A stretch of 64,000 nucleotides of DNA from Macrostomum hystrix (Eukaryota > Platyhelminthes > Macrostomidae). The position numbers and the translations under genes were made by a program. Below are positions 34,801 through 46,791 of the stretch, in pieces. Location of the stretch: the NCBI GenBank assembly GCA_950097015.1, contig CATNEN010000001.1, forward strand, positions 20,761,501 through 20,825,500, given 5' to 3'. The notes below the pieces were generated by a model. It was given only the letters and a program-made list of their open reading frames with translations, was not told where the DNA came from and did no database searches. Position 1 is the stretch's first letter, and each line of letters opens with the position of its first letter.

Positions 34801-36490
34801 TGTGTGGACTCATGCCTGTGAGATGGATGCCATGAATTTTACATTGTCAAATTTTAGTTCTTACCAGCGAAGCGCTTTTCAAATATGTAAATAACTTTGG
34901 ATCCAATTTCAGCAGGGATTGGAAGCCGAGGGAGATGCCTGCGACTGCCTACTGACAGGACAGCGATAGCAGAATTGTCGCCGTCATTTGACGCCATCTG
35001 CCATGTGAGTGGCTAACAGGTGAATGAAATGTCACTCTAACAGAAACCTCACTCCATCTGAAGTGTCAATCAATCCTAAATATCAGTTTTTAATTGTCAC
35101 TCTGTTCGAAATATCATTCTATCAGATACTTCGCTCTATTGAACATGCAAATAGAAAATGAAATTCATCATTTTTTCCTTTAATCCATAGGAAATCCATA
35201 GTGTTTCGATTTGCACTTTTTTTACAAGCGACATTTATCGTCCATTCTAACACTAAGAATCTGAATTTTCTTTCAGTATATAATTTTTCAACAAACCTGG
35301 CATGCATTGTCAAAGAAGTTCAGAGTCCACCTGGGTTAGATTGGGTTAATTTATGATTTAGTTGCCATCTCCTGTTCTCAATGGCCTCGAAACCCACGGT
35401 AAAAGAGGTTGAGAGGTTGCCTGCTGCTGTGTCGCATTCTATATTTTATGTTCTGTTAAGTAAGTACCACATTCTGTACGACTGTAGTTGTGTTTCAGTG
35501 CTAATGCTGAGTCTTTCTCATGCTGAATTGGCAACTTATCCAGCTTTTGTTTTACTCGCCACATTAAATTCGCACCGAAATGTCTCTGGGTTGTGTGCTG
35601 CTGGCCAGAAAATGGGACAAATTGATGTAGAAATTAAGCTGGAGTATTTTGTGAGTGCATTGTTATCATGTCTACTTGTAGAATGCATACGTACACTATT
35701 AATGGTAATGCTGACCGTGTTAATTGCTTACCTAGTTTTGATCCCAGTACATTAAAAGCTCGTAGTTTGCATACATTTTGTGCCCATTGGAAGGTATTGT
35801 CATAACATCCGTAATTCTATTTATCTGCGCCCTTGTGCGTGTCAGACTCTGTAGACGACGCCATTGTGGACGACTACGTAGACTCTATTCTTCTATCTCT
35901 GTTATCTCGCGGCCCACTAAAACAAGCGAATGCTATGTGCTCAGCCAGCCAGTGGATTTTTAAAAGAACTCAGACTTTTACAATCCGAATAGAAATGCAG
36001 AGTTTCGCACAGCTTGCTTTTGTCTGTTTTGCAGCGGTCCAATTAAAACAGTGCTACATATTTTCTTGTCTCTACGACTTCCTTAATCTTATTTGGCATA
36101 GTCTGTGCAAAATCTCCCCGAAAGACAACAAATACCTTGAGACTCTCAGAGCAAGCTAATAATTAGAAGGGCCAAGCATAGCAACCTTGACGAAAGCGAC
36201 TTTATCGGCATCAAAAAACTCATTCGATTAGGTAAGTTGACATTTGTGATTACAGACACGGTTATCTACGGTTACAGACATTTTACAGACACAAACAAGT
36301 GCCTGTACCTGAGACCGATGATATATTGGAAAAGTGTGTATATGTGCAATTTTCTGTCACAAATAAAGTGCATCTCAAGCGACCAAGAAATGGGGAATAA
36401 ACCGGTAGCAATAAACGGTTTCTAACTAAATTAGAATTAAAATTGATAGGACTAGAAAGCACGGAGTTGAGAATCGACAACGCTTGAACT
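34801..36490. other. Spacer between genes 4 and 5 with a weakly supported open frame at 35381-35755
   Basis: A 124-codon frame beginning MASKPTVKEVERLPAAV is preserved in the duplicate (58969-59346, different N-terminus). By eye most substitutions change the amino acid, which argues against constraint. A further frame 35833-36159 is interrupted by a short deletion in the copy. A possible 5'UTR donor CGATTAG|GTAAGT (about 36225-36231) and acceptor GATTACAG precede gene 5. I cannot name any product. Confidence 0.25.
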
Positions 36491-39400
36491 ATGCGGCCCT
36501 GTTACCTGAGGCCTGTGGTGCTACTGCTTGTTCTAACTGCTGCCTACAGCCTGCTTCCAGTGATCTACGCGGCAGCAGCGAGCCAGGTATTTACAGGTAA
36601 AAAGATGTTTGTGGAGCTTAATATCAATCCCTGAAACATCCCAACCCCTATGACATCCCAACCTCTGAGGCATCCCAATACCTGAAACTTCCCAATCCCT
36701 GAAGTTCCCAATCCCTGAAACTTCCCAATCCCTGAAACTTCCCAATCTCTGAAACATCCCAAACTCTGAAACTTCCCAACCTCTGAAACTTCCCAATCCC
36801 TGAAACTTCCCAATCCCTGAAACTTCCCAATCCCTGAAACTTCCCAATCCCTGAAACTTCCCAATCCCTGAAACTTCCCAATCCCTGAAACTTCCCAATC
36901 CCTGAAACTTCCCAATCCCTGAAACTTCCCAATCCCTGAAACTTCCCAACCTCTGAAACATCCCAACCTCTGAAACATCCCAATCTCTGAAACATCCCAA
37001 TCTCTGAAACATCCCAATCTCTTAAACCCTTCCCGATCGCTGCCCAAACTCTGAAACATCCCAACCTCTGAAACATCCCAATCTCTGAAACATCCCAACC
37101 TCTGAAACATCACAACCTCTGAAATATCCCAACCCCTGAAACATCTCAATCTCTGAAATATCCCAATTTCTGAAACATCTCAATCTCTGAAATATCCCAA
37201 TTTCTGAAATATCCCAACCCCTAAAACATGAAAACTTTCCTTAACACCCGAGCCCCTAAAACACACCTATTCATGACACTGCACACTGTACACTACAGCT
37301 AGACATTACAATCACCATGTAACCTGAACTCGCAGGCCTCAGTGAGAGTCTGGCTCTGTTATCTCGGCAGCGCAGTGCCCCCTGTGGCTCTTTCGATTGC
37401 ATGAACGGTGGGATTTGCAACTCCAGCGCTCCCAGCCCGGTGTGCACCTGCCCCAAGCCGTACACCGGAGACAACTGCAGCGCCGTGCAAAACTACTGCA
37501 ACAAACTGCAGCCCGAGATGAACATCACAGCACTGCCAGTGTGCCTGAATGACGCCAGCTGCACATCGACTGCAACGGACCCATTTTTCTCCTGCAGATG
37601 TACTAGTAACTATACGGGTGAGTTCACGGCGCTTAATTGTCAAACCCTTGAGCCTTCTCAAAGCCGTCTTACAGAGACCATAAAATGTTGATTCCCAATT
37701 TTCCTCTAATATCAGATGCAGAGAATGCATACTACTTGATGGCCCAAGATGATAATTTGGGACAGAAAATGTTGCTCAATACATTGTGGAGATTGACAAA
37801 ATTAGTGTTGGCTAAACCACTGCTTGGAAGAATGTGTTTAGTTACTTTTAATTAAATTATTTATTTATTGTTGCAATACATTTCATTTACATGTGATACA
37901 ATTACGAGTGCATATTCGCCAAAAAATACTTTTTTTAGTTTTGACATTTTCGTAAAATATCTCCAGGATAAATATTTTTAAATCCAAAGTAATATATTGA
38001 ATTCCATCACCTAAATTGCGTGCGACATGATTTTAGTAATAAAATTCTTTAAAAAAATCTTATTCAAACCGCACTATGGGGGTGAGTGACATTGCAGGCA
38101 ATTTGCACTCTACAGGGGGGTGGGTGGCAGAGGTCTAACGCATTTGCCTCTCGCTCCAAGGTTCCTAGGCTCGATTCGAGGCACATTTATTTTGGAGCGC
38201 AGCAGCGGAGAGATGGCTTGGAAGCTTGTCGTGCAATTTACGCCCTTGAGGGCCAGCCTCCAAGGCACAGTGCCTGACGATGAGAAAGTCAGGGCAGATG
38301 TACACACCTGTGTGAGTGTGTGCCTGCGTACAGTATCTGTGTGCGTGTGTGCCCATGAGCCAGCGAAATGAGCAGAATTGCCTACTCGCAGGCTGCGCTT
38401 CTACTTTCAATAAATAATGTGCCAGAGTACACACAAATATAAGCTTTTAAATATCATTATTATACCGCACTATAAAGAAAATGCTGGATATATTTTTTAA
38501 AGCCAATAAAATCCCTCCATAAATTCCCGAACTAAACTCACCAGGCCCAAGATGTGACACTGTCAACCTGTGCGCCTTCGCAAACCCATGCGTCAACGGG
38601 CAGTGCGAGGTCGCTTCCACCGGAGCCGAATGCCGCTGCTACACTGGCTGGGCCGGACCGAAATGTGATACAGACGTCGATTACTGCTCAACTGGGCCTT
38701 GCAAAAATGGCGGAAAGTGCATCGATGGAAACTCGACGTAGGCTTCATATTTTCTTTTATCGAATTTAAAATCCACGCGAGAAATCTTGAAGATTTAAGA
38801 TTCGGGTAAAGTTGAGAACTCGAGGACATTGCAAGGATGCAATCTACGTACCTCCGCGTCCACTGATGATTTATTAAATTTGCTCGATGAAGACACTCAC
38901 AGACAGAAGTCAAACTGATTGCAAAACGACCTACTCTGAATATTTCATTTTGACTCATATCTCGTGCATCTGTGTCAGATTCAGCTGCAACTGCTCAGCC
39001 ACGGACTTCTGGGGCACCAGCTGCACCAACTGGATCAACGACTGTCAGCCAGATCCCTGTACCAATGGCGCCACCTGTATTGACGGATTGAGAAACTTCA
39101 CCTGCAACTGTCAGGACGGCTACTCTGGAAGGAACTGCTCTGAGGATTTCCCCGACTGCAGCCCGAACCCTTGCGCCTTCAATGCCACGTGTCTGGAGCG
39201 CAGCAAGCGGAGCTTGTACGGCATCAGCTCGCTGCCCGCGCCTTTCAACGGCCAGTTTCGCTACTCCCAGGCTGCTGGCTACGTCTGCGATTTAGGTTAT
39301 GAGAACGGTGAGACATTTCTGGCTCCAGGTCGACAGGACGAGGTTTATACTGCTTTTTGAGATTTGCTTCAATTATCACGGTACTGTTTGTGCACTGTCT

Positions 39401-42400
39401 AACAGTTTGGAGCACTGTCTAACAGTTTGGAGCACTGTCTAACAGTTTGGTGCACTGTCTAACAGTTTAGAGCACTGTCTAACAGTTTGGTGCACTGTCT
39501 AACAGTTTAGAGCACTGTCTAACAGTTTGGAGCACTGTCTAACAGTTTGGAGCACTGTCTAACAGTTTGGAGCACTGTCTAACAGTTTAGAGCACTGTCT
39601 AACAGTTTAGAGCACTGTCTAACAGTTTAGAGCACTGTCTAACAGTTTAGAGCACTGTCTAACAGTTTAGAGCACTGTCTAACAGTTTGGTGCACTGTCT
39701 AACAGTTTGGAGCACTGTCTAACAGTTTGGTGCACTGTCTAACAGTTTGGAGCACTGTCTAACAGTTTGGTGCACTGTCTAACAGTTTGGTGCACTGTCT
39801 AACAGTTTAGGGCACTGTCTAACAGTTTGGAGCACTGTCTAACAGTTTGGAGCACTGTCTAACAGTTTGGAGCACTGTCTAACAGTTTAGGGCACTGTCT
39901 AACAGTTTGGAGCACTGTCTAACAGTTTAGAGCACTGTATAACAGTTTAGGGCACTGTCTAACAGTTTGGAGCACTGTCTAACAGTTTAGAGCACTGTCT
40001 AACAGTTTAGGGCACTGTCTAACAGTTTGGTGCACTGTCTAACAGTTTGGTGCACTGTCTAACAGTTTGGTGCACTGTCTAACAGTTTGGTGCACTGTCT
40101 AACAGTTTGGTGCACTGTCTAACAGTCTAGAGCACTGTCTAACAGTTTAGAGCACTGTCTAACAGTTTAGAGCACTGTCTAACAGTTTAGTGCACTGTCC
40201 AACAGTTTGGTGCACTGTCTAACAGTTTGGAGCACTGTCTAACAGTTTGGAGCACTGTCTAACAGTTTGGAGCACTGTCTAACAGTTTGGAGCACTGTCT
40301 AACAGTTTAGGGCACTGTCTAACAGTTTGGAGCACTGTCTAACAGTTTAGAGCACTGTATAACAGTTTAGGGCACTGTCTAACAGTTTGGAGCACTGTCT
40401 AACAGTTTAGAGCACTGTCTAACAGTTTAGGGCACTGTCTAACAGTTTGGAGCACTGTCTAACAGTTTAGAGCACTGTCTAACAGTTTAGGGCACTGTCT
40501 AACAGTTTGGAGCACTGTCTAACAGTTTAGAGCACTGTCTAACAGTTTAGAGCACTGTCTAACAGTTTAGAGCACTGTCTAACAGTTTAGAGCACTGTCT
40601 AACAGTTTAGAGCACTGTCTAACAGTTTGGTGCACTGTCTAACAGTTTGGAGCACTGTCTAACAGTTTGGTGCACTGTCTAACAGTTTGGAGCACTGTCT
40701 AACAGTTTGGTGCACTGTCTAACAGTTTGGTGCACTGTCTAACAGTTTAGGGCACTGTCTAACAGTTTGGAGCACTGTCTAACAGTTTGGAGCACTGTCT
40801 AACAGTTTAGGGCACTGTCTAACAGTTTGGTGCACTGTCTAACAGTTTGGTGCACTGTCTAACAGTTTGGTGCACTGTCTAACAGTTTGGTGCACTGTCT
40901 AACAGTTTGGTGCACTGTCTAACAGTCTAGAGCACTGTCTAACAGTTTAGAGCACTGTCTAACAGTTTAGAGCACTGTCTAACAGTTTAGTGCACTGTCC
41001 AACAGTTTGGTGCACTGTCTAACAGTTTGGAGCACTGTCTAACAGTTTGGAGCACTGTCTAACAGTTTGGAGCACTGTCTAACAGTTTGGAGCACTGTCT
41101 AACAGTTTAGGGCACTGTCTAACAGTTTGGAGCACTGTCTAACAGTTTAGAGCACTGTATAACAGTTTAGGGCACTGTCTAACAGTTTGGAGCACTGTCT
41201 AACAGTTTAGAGCACTGTCTAACAGTTTAGGGCACTGTCTAACAGTTTGGAGCACTGTCTAACAGTTTAGAGCACTGTCTAACAGTTTAGGGCACTGTCT
41301 AACAGTTTGAAGCACTGTCTAACAGTTTAGAGCACTGTATAACAGTTTGGTGCACTGTCTAACAGTTTGGAGCACTGTCTAACAGTTTGGTGCACTGTCT
41401 AACAGTTTGGAGCACTGTCTAACAGTTTGGTGCACTGTCTAACAGTTTGGTGCACTGTCTAACAGTTTGGTGCACTGTCTAACAGTCTAGAGCACTGTCT
41501 AACAGTTTAGAGCACTGTCTAACAGTTTAGAGCACTGTCTAACAGTTTAGAGCACTGTCTAACAGTTTAGTGCACTGTCTAACAGTTTGGAGCACTGTCT
41601 AACAGTCTAGAGCACTGTCTAACAGTTTAGAGCACTGTCTAACAGTTTAGGGCACTGTCTAACAGTTTGGAGCACTGTCTAACAGTTTGGAGCACTGTCT
41701 AACAGTTTGGAGCACTGTCTAACAGTTTGGAGCACTGTCTAACAGTTTGGTGCACTGTCTAACAGTTTGGAGCACTGTCTAACAGTTTGGTGCACTGTCT
41801 AACAGTTTGGTGCACTGTCTAACAGTTTAGGGCACTGTCTAACAGTTTGGTGCACTGTCTAACAGTTTGGTGCACTGTCTAACAGTTTGGAGCACTGTCT
41901 AACAGTTTGGAGCGCTGTCTAACAGTTTGGAGCACTGTCTAACAGTTTGGAGCACTGTCTAACAGTTTCGTGCACTGTCTAACAAGCTGTGCAGTCTAAC
42001 ATGCTGTGCAATGTCTGGCAGGTAAGGATCTTTCTTACTTTCTACAGAGATATAGATCATATTACTATATTACCCAGTATTTAGTATTTTCTTGAGTACT
42101 GTTTGTCTGTGATTACAAAAATTCCAGAGCTACACCAGAAGCTGCTCATTGGTTTGGCAATTGGCATTCCAGTCGGCATTGTTATTGGTGTCATCTTGGC
42201 CATAGTCGGCTTCGTTGTGTATCTTTATTTGCACAAACAGGTGAGAATCAACCAGAGCTTGTTGTGTTTCTGACAGACAGGTATTAATAAATCAATCAAT
42301 ACTCCTTCGCTGTTTCAGGGCAAGCTGTCTCTCGGCTACTTCGGAAATCCCATTAAAAAATACGTCACTGAGGTGAGCCTTCGAGACATTGTAAACCTGA

Positions 42401-45400
42401 AGCTTAAATGTCAATATTAATGGACTTGATGAAGCATGCACGTCTAGTCCGAATTGGAAACTTCCAACTGCACTAACAATAAGAATGCATCAACTGTCAT
42501 TATTTCAGACTGCTGAACAGAATGCCTATGAGATGCCGATGGCACCTACAGAAGGAAACGACCAGATCTACCTTGATCCAGACAATATGGATGATGGACC
42601 TGTGAGTTAAAGGTGGCAAAAAAAAGGTGCTTTGCAAACGATTAGATTGCCTGACTTTAGAAATTACAGTAGCAGATTACACAATATAGTGCAGCTAAAT
42701 ACCATCTACACATGTTAGACATCCTACTAAAAAACTGATATTTTTATGTTAGACACGATTGTGACCTTCTTGGCTGAATTTTATTTGATGGAATAATTGA
42801 AGTTGAAACTCTCTGCTAAATATTTCTGCAGCCAGCAACTGGTGCTGGCCCTTCTAACGCACTGAGCTCAGCGGCTGAGATGTCAGGCGTGAGAAAGCAA
42901 AACGGCGCAGATACGAAGAAGAAAGGTAAGATTGTTCTATTCAAGACCAAAAAGGAAGACGATACGGACGGACCGATACAGCTCAAGCCAAACTCTAGCC
43001 AGGTAATTGAATGCTTTCTGGTACTGTGGGTTTAGGTTTACAGTAGGGGTCAAAGCGATGAGTGTCAAAGGTCTCGAGCTCGATTCCGCGGCGAGGTCAC
43101 ATTCAGATGGGGCACAGTCACGGAGAGAAGGCTTGAAGGCTTGTCGTACAATTTACACCTGCGAGGGCCAAACACCAAGGCACAGGGAATGTACACTGTC
43201 CGACAGTCAGAACATCCACCAAATGGTGTGCCAGTGCCCTGCTGCAAATGTTGCTTTTATTATTAGGTTTTGTGTTATGAAGTAACAAATAAATATTCTA
43301 ATCTCGATAGAAGCACAAGAAGCACAAGCACAACCAGCCTGAGCAGCAGCAGCCGCAGCCAACAATGCCAGGGGAATCGGAATATGCTGCTGTTTATGAG
43401 CAACAAAATACTTCGAAAAAGAACTCAGCCAAACGACAGCAAGATGCCAATGAACGAACAAAGAAGAAATCTAAAAAGGCAGACAAGAGCAATCAAGGAA
43501 GTTCGCATAATCAGGTCCAACTACAGGCCGCAGCCGCAGGCTCTACTGCCTCGTTGCCTGGAGCCAGTTTCGGCAACAACTCGCTGACTGAAGTGCAAAA
43601 GCGACTGTCGCAGCCACCTTCAAGACAGCTACGAACTACGAACACTGGCAGTAATCTCAACGTGAGTCGATCAGTGATCAGTGATGTGTGGCAACCGTTT
43701 GTGTTTGTCGAATCAGAGCTGTCACAAGCATGCAGACAGGCTTGCACATAGTATATATTGTATTATATATACAAGTATATTGTACTGTGTATATTGCATG
43801 CACAGCTGGCTTCATCGTCCTATAGGATTCTTATTCTTATAGGGTTTTCTCTGTACGTCTAGTGCACAATACGGCTTGAAGAGTATTGTGTGTTGATCAG
43901 GCACACAAAACTCCCACTTATAGACAATTGGGAACAATTGCCAAGGAATTTATAACAGTCACGTGACGCCTACTGCAGTTGCTTCTTCTTCCTTGGTAGT
44001 GAGTAGTTCGTAGTCTTCTGGGTCCTTGTAATCCGGCAGTTCTTCTTTGTTCCAGTCGACCTTGAAGTTTCGGTTGTGTTGCTTCTTGAGTCTTTGTACT
44101 CGTAGTCTTCTTGTCTTCTTTGTCTTCCTGGCAGCTGCTAGTCGATCCTGTCTGTTGCGCTTGAATTTGTCTGTTGGCCAATAGCGAATCGGATTACTTG
44201 TCGGTTTCCTCGAGCTCGGGCGCCGTGAACAATAGAAACGTGCGCCCTAGTGAACAATCGAAATCTCTTTTGTGTCTCTTTAATAGGTCCTCCTAAAGGG
44301 CGTCTTCTTCGTTACTTGCGAAAGAAAACAGATAACTCAAATCAATCAATCAATAATCCTCTAGGAATGTATCCTAAGAAACAATGAGGCCTTTCTCAAA
44401 TGTATCGACGATATGTGGCTCTCGTAAACTTAGTTCAACTCAATCAATAACGATTGCTAGCAAAAAATAACTCTGTCTAGTAAAGTGCTTACCACTCAGT
44501 CTTTCCCTCAGAGATGAGTCCTCTTCTTAAAGCTGTTTTGAAGTCCGGTGGACCGCTCGGAGTCTGAATTTTCAGCTCGGATTTTCGCTTGTATTTTTAG
44601 TAAAATTTTGGGAGTACCTGTTTAGGACCGGTGTTTACTCAGAGCATACATATTTGCACAGAGAGGCCAAACTTGTTTGTTCAGCTCAGTTTTGAGGTTT
44701 GAGTTTTTGAGTTTTGAGGTTATATTGCCATATATAGGAGTATGAGCAATACAGCTGTCGAGAACCGGTTTTCCGCTTTAAGTCACGTGACTTTGTTTGC
44801 ATATAAGTCATCATGACTCATTCCTAAAAATAGATTAAAAGTTGTAGCTTAGGTTTCCTTGTGATACGAGCGTATTACTTTAAGTAGCGCGTTAAACAAA
44901 TGTCATATTTATCATGGCATATGTAATCCTCTACGGCTCAAATTATTTTGATCTCAGGTTCCCGCAAATTCATTGTGATAGTGAGCTTCCCTTGCCTTCT
45001 GTTGCGTGGCCCTAGCAACCCCCTGTGTTGGAGTTTTTCATCGTGGTGTGTACCCCCGCACCTCCTCTAGGCCAGCCGTGGTGATGGACCGCCCACTGCA
45101 TTATATTTCACTGCCCTCATTGCGTGTTCAACCCCCACCAATTGTGGCGCTTAAGCCATCTGCCATCTCGCTTCGGATTGGCTGTCCATGTCCAGGCTTG
45201 TAACTCCTCTATTTTTCTCTACCCTGCTCTTGTGCTGATTGGCTGAACGGCCTCTATCTGGCCTTAAGTCCTTGACTTCCTGCCCCTGCCTGTAATACTA
45301 TAAATCTAGACCCCCTGCGAGCCCTCGTTTCTGCGCGCTCCCGACTAAGGCAAGATTGTTACAAGAAAGGCCGGTTGTGACTCCCTTTTCCTTGCCATCC

Positions 45401-45803
45401 TACTGCGTGGCTGACGGTCTGTAAAATACATCGGTCTACGCTCTCACGAAAGAAACCGTGCTGCACCTTGACAGCGAACGTAAGCTTGTTCTGTCTGATT
45501 TGGGGTTGGCTTGACGAGGACGAGGACGCCAACTCTGCGTCGTTCGTGATAAGGTAAAAGGCGACCACAGCATCTGGGTCAGTACACGAGCCCGGGTTTA
45601 CCCAGGATTACCCCGCTCACGACATCATTATAAAGTCCCCACAAGATTTGATATATTGATTGCATTAACAGCCTCTGTGCCAACTAGTATACCGTCTGTG
45701 TTCGTAAATTTGTGATAAACTTTTTTCATACTCCAACTCACAGACCGAGAGCGAAGAGCTGTACGTTGAACCAGACAGCATTCATCTGACTGATCAGGAT
45801 ATT

Positions 45804-45836
<33 letters not shown>

Positions 45837-46702
45837 GTATGCGATTCCTTCAAGCTTTTTATTTTTGCTCTTACCCTTGCGGAGGAAAATAATCCCGTGC
45901 TTGCTAGCTAGAACTTTAGGGCGCAGAATCTCGATAGTCAGTAGCTAAACTAGTATTCTAAATTGTTAGAGTTTGGTTAGAATGCTGAATAAATTCCGGA
46001 CATTTCTGCAGCAGCTGTGTGTCTGCCTGTTTCAGCTGAGTGAGCTGTGCCCCATACGAAGTCGAAAACTCGAAAATTTGAAAATCCTTATTTTCGGGCC
46101 TTTATATATTGATTTTATCTACTAGTTGAGCTACCGTGCGGAAAACAAGACAAAATAAGAAACAGACAAGCGGCTGCTAAAATGTAGAGAAATTGTTCAG
46201 CGTTCTGCTGAAACAAACATGCTGACAGACACATTGCGACAGACACATAGCCTACAATGATCCGAAAAATGGTGTTTAACGAGGTGTTGGTTCTCCATCT
46301 TATATTCTGAGCTTCACCTTTGTCAAATGCCAGCCCGAGCCAGAGGCTGTCTACGTTGTGCCCGACAGCGCCCTAAGCCAGCCAATGGAGCTGCTTAATC
46401 AAGCGAACGGACCACCGCCGAAGCTGCCGAAGCCGAAACCCAGGGGCCAGCAGCAGCAGCAGCCCCCGACTGTGGAACTCAGTAGCCATCCAAACAACAG
46501 AGCTAGTCAACTGAATATTGTGGTAAGATGCTCAAACAAGACTGTCCAGGTTGTTGCACTCAGTTGCCTACAGCTGATCCGTGCTTAAAAGTATCCCTGA
46601 AACTTTAACAGCGCCAAGACACGGCAGCAAACAACGGTGAAGCCGGTGGAACAGAGGAAAACGAGTACGATGTGATTGACAATGCTCCGAATTCAGCGAA
46701 TG

Positions 46703-46746
<44 letters not shown>

Positions 46747-46791
46747 AAGAAGGTGGATTTAAGCCGAGTAGAGACATTTACCAAAATTTAA
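36491..46791 (+). CDS. Gene 5: EGF(6) single-pass receptor-like protein with long tyrosine- and glutamine-rich tail, 717 aa, 12 exons
   Basis: Exons: 36491-36596, 37336-37617, 38545-38737, 38979-39307, 42128-42240, 42319-42372, 42509-42601, 42832-43002, 43311-43661, 45744-45836, 46334-46522, 46612-46791; 2154 nt, in frame. Signal peptide MRPCYLRPVVLLLVLTAAYS, then SRQR|S, five EGFs, a PFN variant EGF and directly a glycine-spaced helix (about 309-336, IGLAIGIPVGIVIG). There is no LamG. Exons 1-4 keep the lengths and phases of gene 1's N-terminal exons, so this is a subfamily of the same origin. The 377-residue tail holds AYEMPM, IYLDPDN, SEYAAVYEQ, ELYVEPDS, AVYVVPDS and NEYDVID, a lysine-rich basic stretch, PPPKLPKPKPR (SH3-type) and two pure-CAG polyglutamine tracts (10 and about 14 Q). 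It is a plausible phosphotyrosine scaffold receptor. The introns carry large minisatellites, SINEs and an LTR. AATAAA lies at 47239. Confidence 0.82.
36630..37240. repeat. 17-bp minisatellite (TCCCAATCCCTGAAACT)n in gene 5 intron 1
   Basis: About 35 imperfect copies with CCAACCTCTG and AACATCCC variants. The duplicate copy is in gene 7 intron 1 (60235-60985). Minus-strand frames such as FQGLGSFRDWEVSGIGK are artefacts of a 51-nt triple period. Confidence 0.95.
37618..38112. other. Gene 5 intron 2, unique AT-rich part
   Basis: No gene or repeat recognised. It is almost identical to the gene 7 intron at about 61377-61875. Confidence 0.4.
38113..38425 (+). mobile_element. Type A SINE in gene 5 intron 2
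   Basis: GGGGGGTGGGTGGCAGAGG head, GCATTTGCCTCTCGCTCCAAG, TAGGCTCGATTC in the B-box position, GGAGCGCAGCAGCGGAGAG, GCTTGTCGTGCAATTTACGC, CAAGGCACAGTGCCTGACGA and ACACACCTGTGTGAGTGTGT. The same insertion is present in gene 7 (61876-62190), where the B-box region (GGCTCGATTCCGCGG) is better preserved. Confidence 0.8.
39391..41984. repeat. 20-bp minisatellite (GCACTGTCTAACAGTTTGGA)n in gene 5 intron 4
   Basis: About 130 units keep strict 20-bp register with hardly any indel across 2.6 kb. Variation is almost confined to the last four bases (TGGA, TAGA, TGGT, TAGG). Rare variants (AACAGTCTAG, TGCACTGTCC, AGCACTGTAT) recur exactly 800 bp apart: 40121 and 40921, 40191 and 40991, 40351 and 41151. 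A 40-unit block was therefore duplicated inside the array. Confidence 0.97.
43050..43270 (+). mobile_element. 5'-truncated type A SINE in gene 5 intron 8
   Basis: Starts within the head (TCTCGAGCTCGATTCCGCGG, B box near 43076-43088), then GGCACAGTCACGGAGAGAAG, GGCTTGTCGTACAATTTACA, CAAGGCACAGGGAATGTACA and a short TTTTATTATTAGG tail. Confidence 0.75.
43959..44248 (-). other. Antisense open frame, about 96 codons, no ATG, inside gene 5 intron 9
   Basis: The minus-strand frame from 44248 to the TGA at 43959-43961 encodes a protein-like sequence. It opens with RRPSSRKPTSNPIRYWP, has a basic middle (RLAAARKTKKTRRLRVQRLK) and an acidic end (EELPDYKDPEDYELLTTKEE). It has no methionine start, so it could be the last exon of an antisense gene or a relic. 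A short direct repeat, GTGAACAAT, lies at its upstream edge (44225 and 44251). I do not recognise the family. A palindromic GTCACGTGAC overlaps the stop and recurs near 44783. Confidence 0.28.
44974..45624 (+). mobile_element. Solo-LTR-like element, 651 bp, with 4-bp target duplication TCAT
   Basis: The element begins TGTGATAGTGAGC and ends GCTCACGACA, giving TG...CA termini with imperfect inverted ends, flanked on both sides by TCAT (44970-44973 and 45625-45628). Inside are TGATTGGCTG (inverted CCAAT-like) and a TATA box ACTATAAATCTAG near 45297-45309, as expected for a U3 promoter. No internal coding region or second LTR was seen, so it looks like the product of LTR-LTR recombination in gene 5 intron 9. 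Confidence 0.55.

Larger units (their letters stand above)
30690..39390. repeat. Segmental duplication, left copy (gene 4 3' part plus gene 5 5' part)
   Basis: Matches 53970-63160 almost continuously through exons, introns, 3' flanks and the intergenic region. The offset is 23,275 at LamG exons, 23,250 near the gene ends, about 23,616 after the 19/37-bp minisatellite and 23,769 after the 17-bp one, so length differences lie mainly in the repeats. It includes gene 4 exon 5 onward and gene 5 exons 1-4. Confidence 0.9.

Noticed and set aside
34042-34813. Minus-strand THECPSNTRVSIKHTSVHQ repeat proteins
   Set aside because: Artefact of the 19-bp repeat (57-nt triple period). The frame structure is not kept in the duplicated array at 57.1-58.4 kb.
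35833-36159. 108-codon frame upstream of gene 5
   Set aside because: A short deletion breaks the frame in the duplicate at about 59463, and no splice sites or domains support it.
36533-37149. Minus-strand GKFQGLGSFRDWEVS repeat frames
   Set aside because: Artefact of the 17-bp array in intron 1 of genes 5 and 7.
39391-41984. CRISPR array interpretation of the 20-bp repeats
   Set aside because: Units are contiguous with no unique spacers, in a eukaryotic intron, and there are no cas genes.
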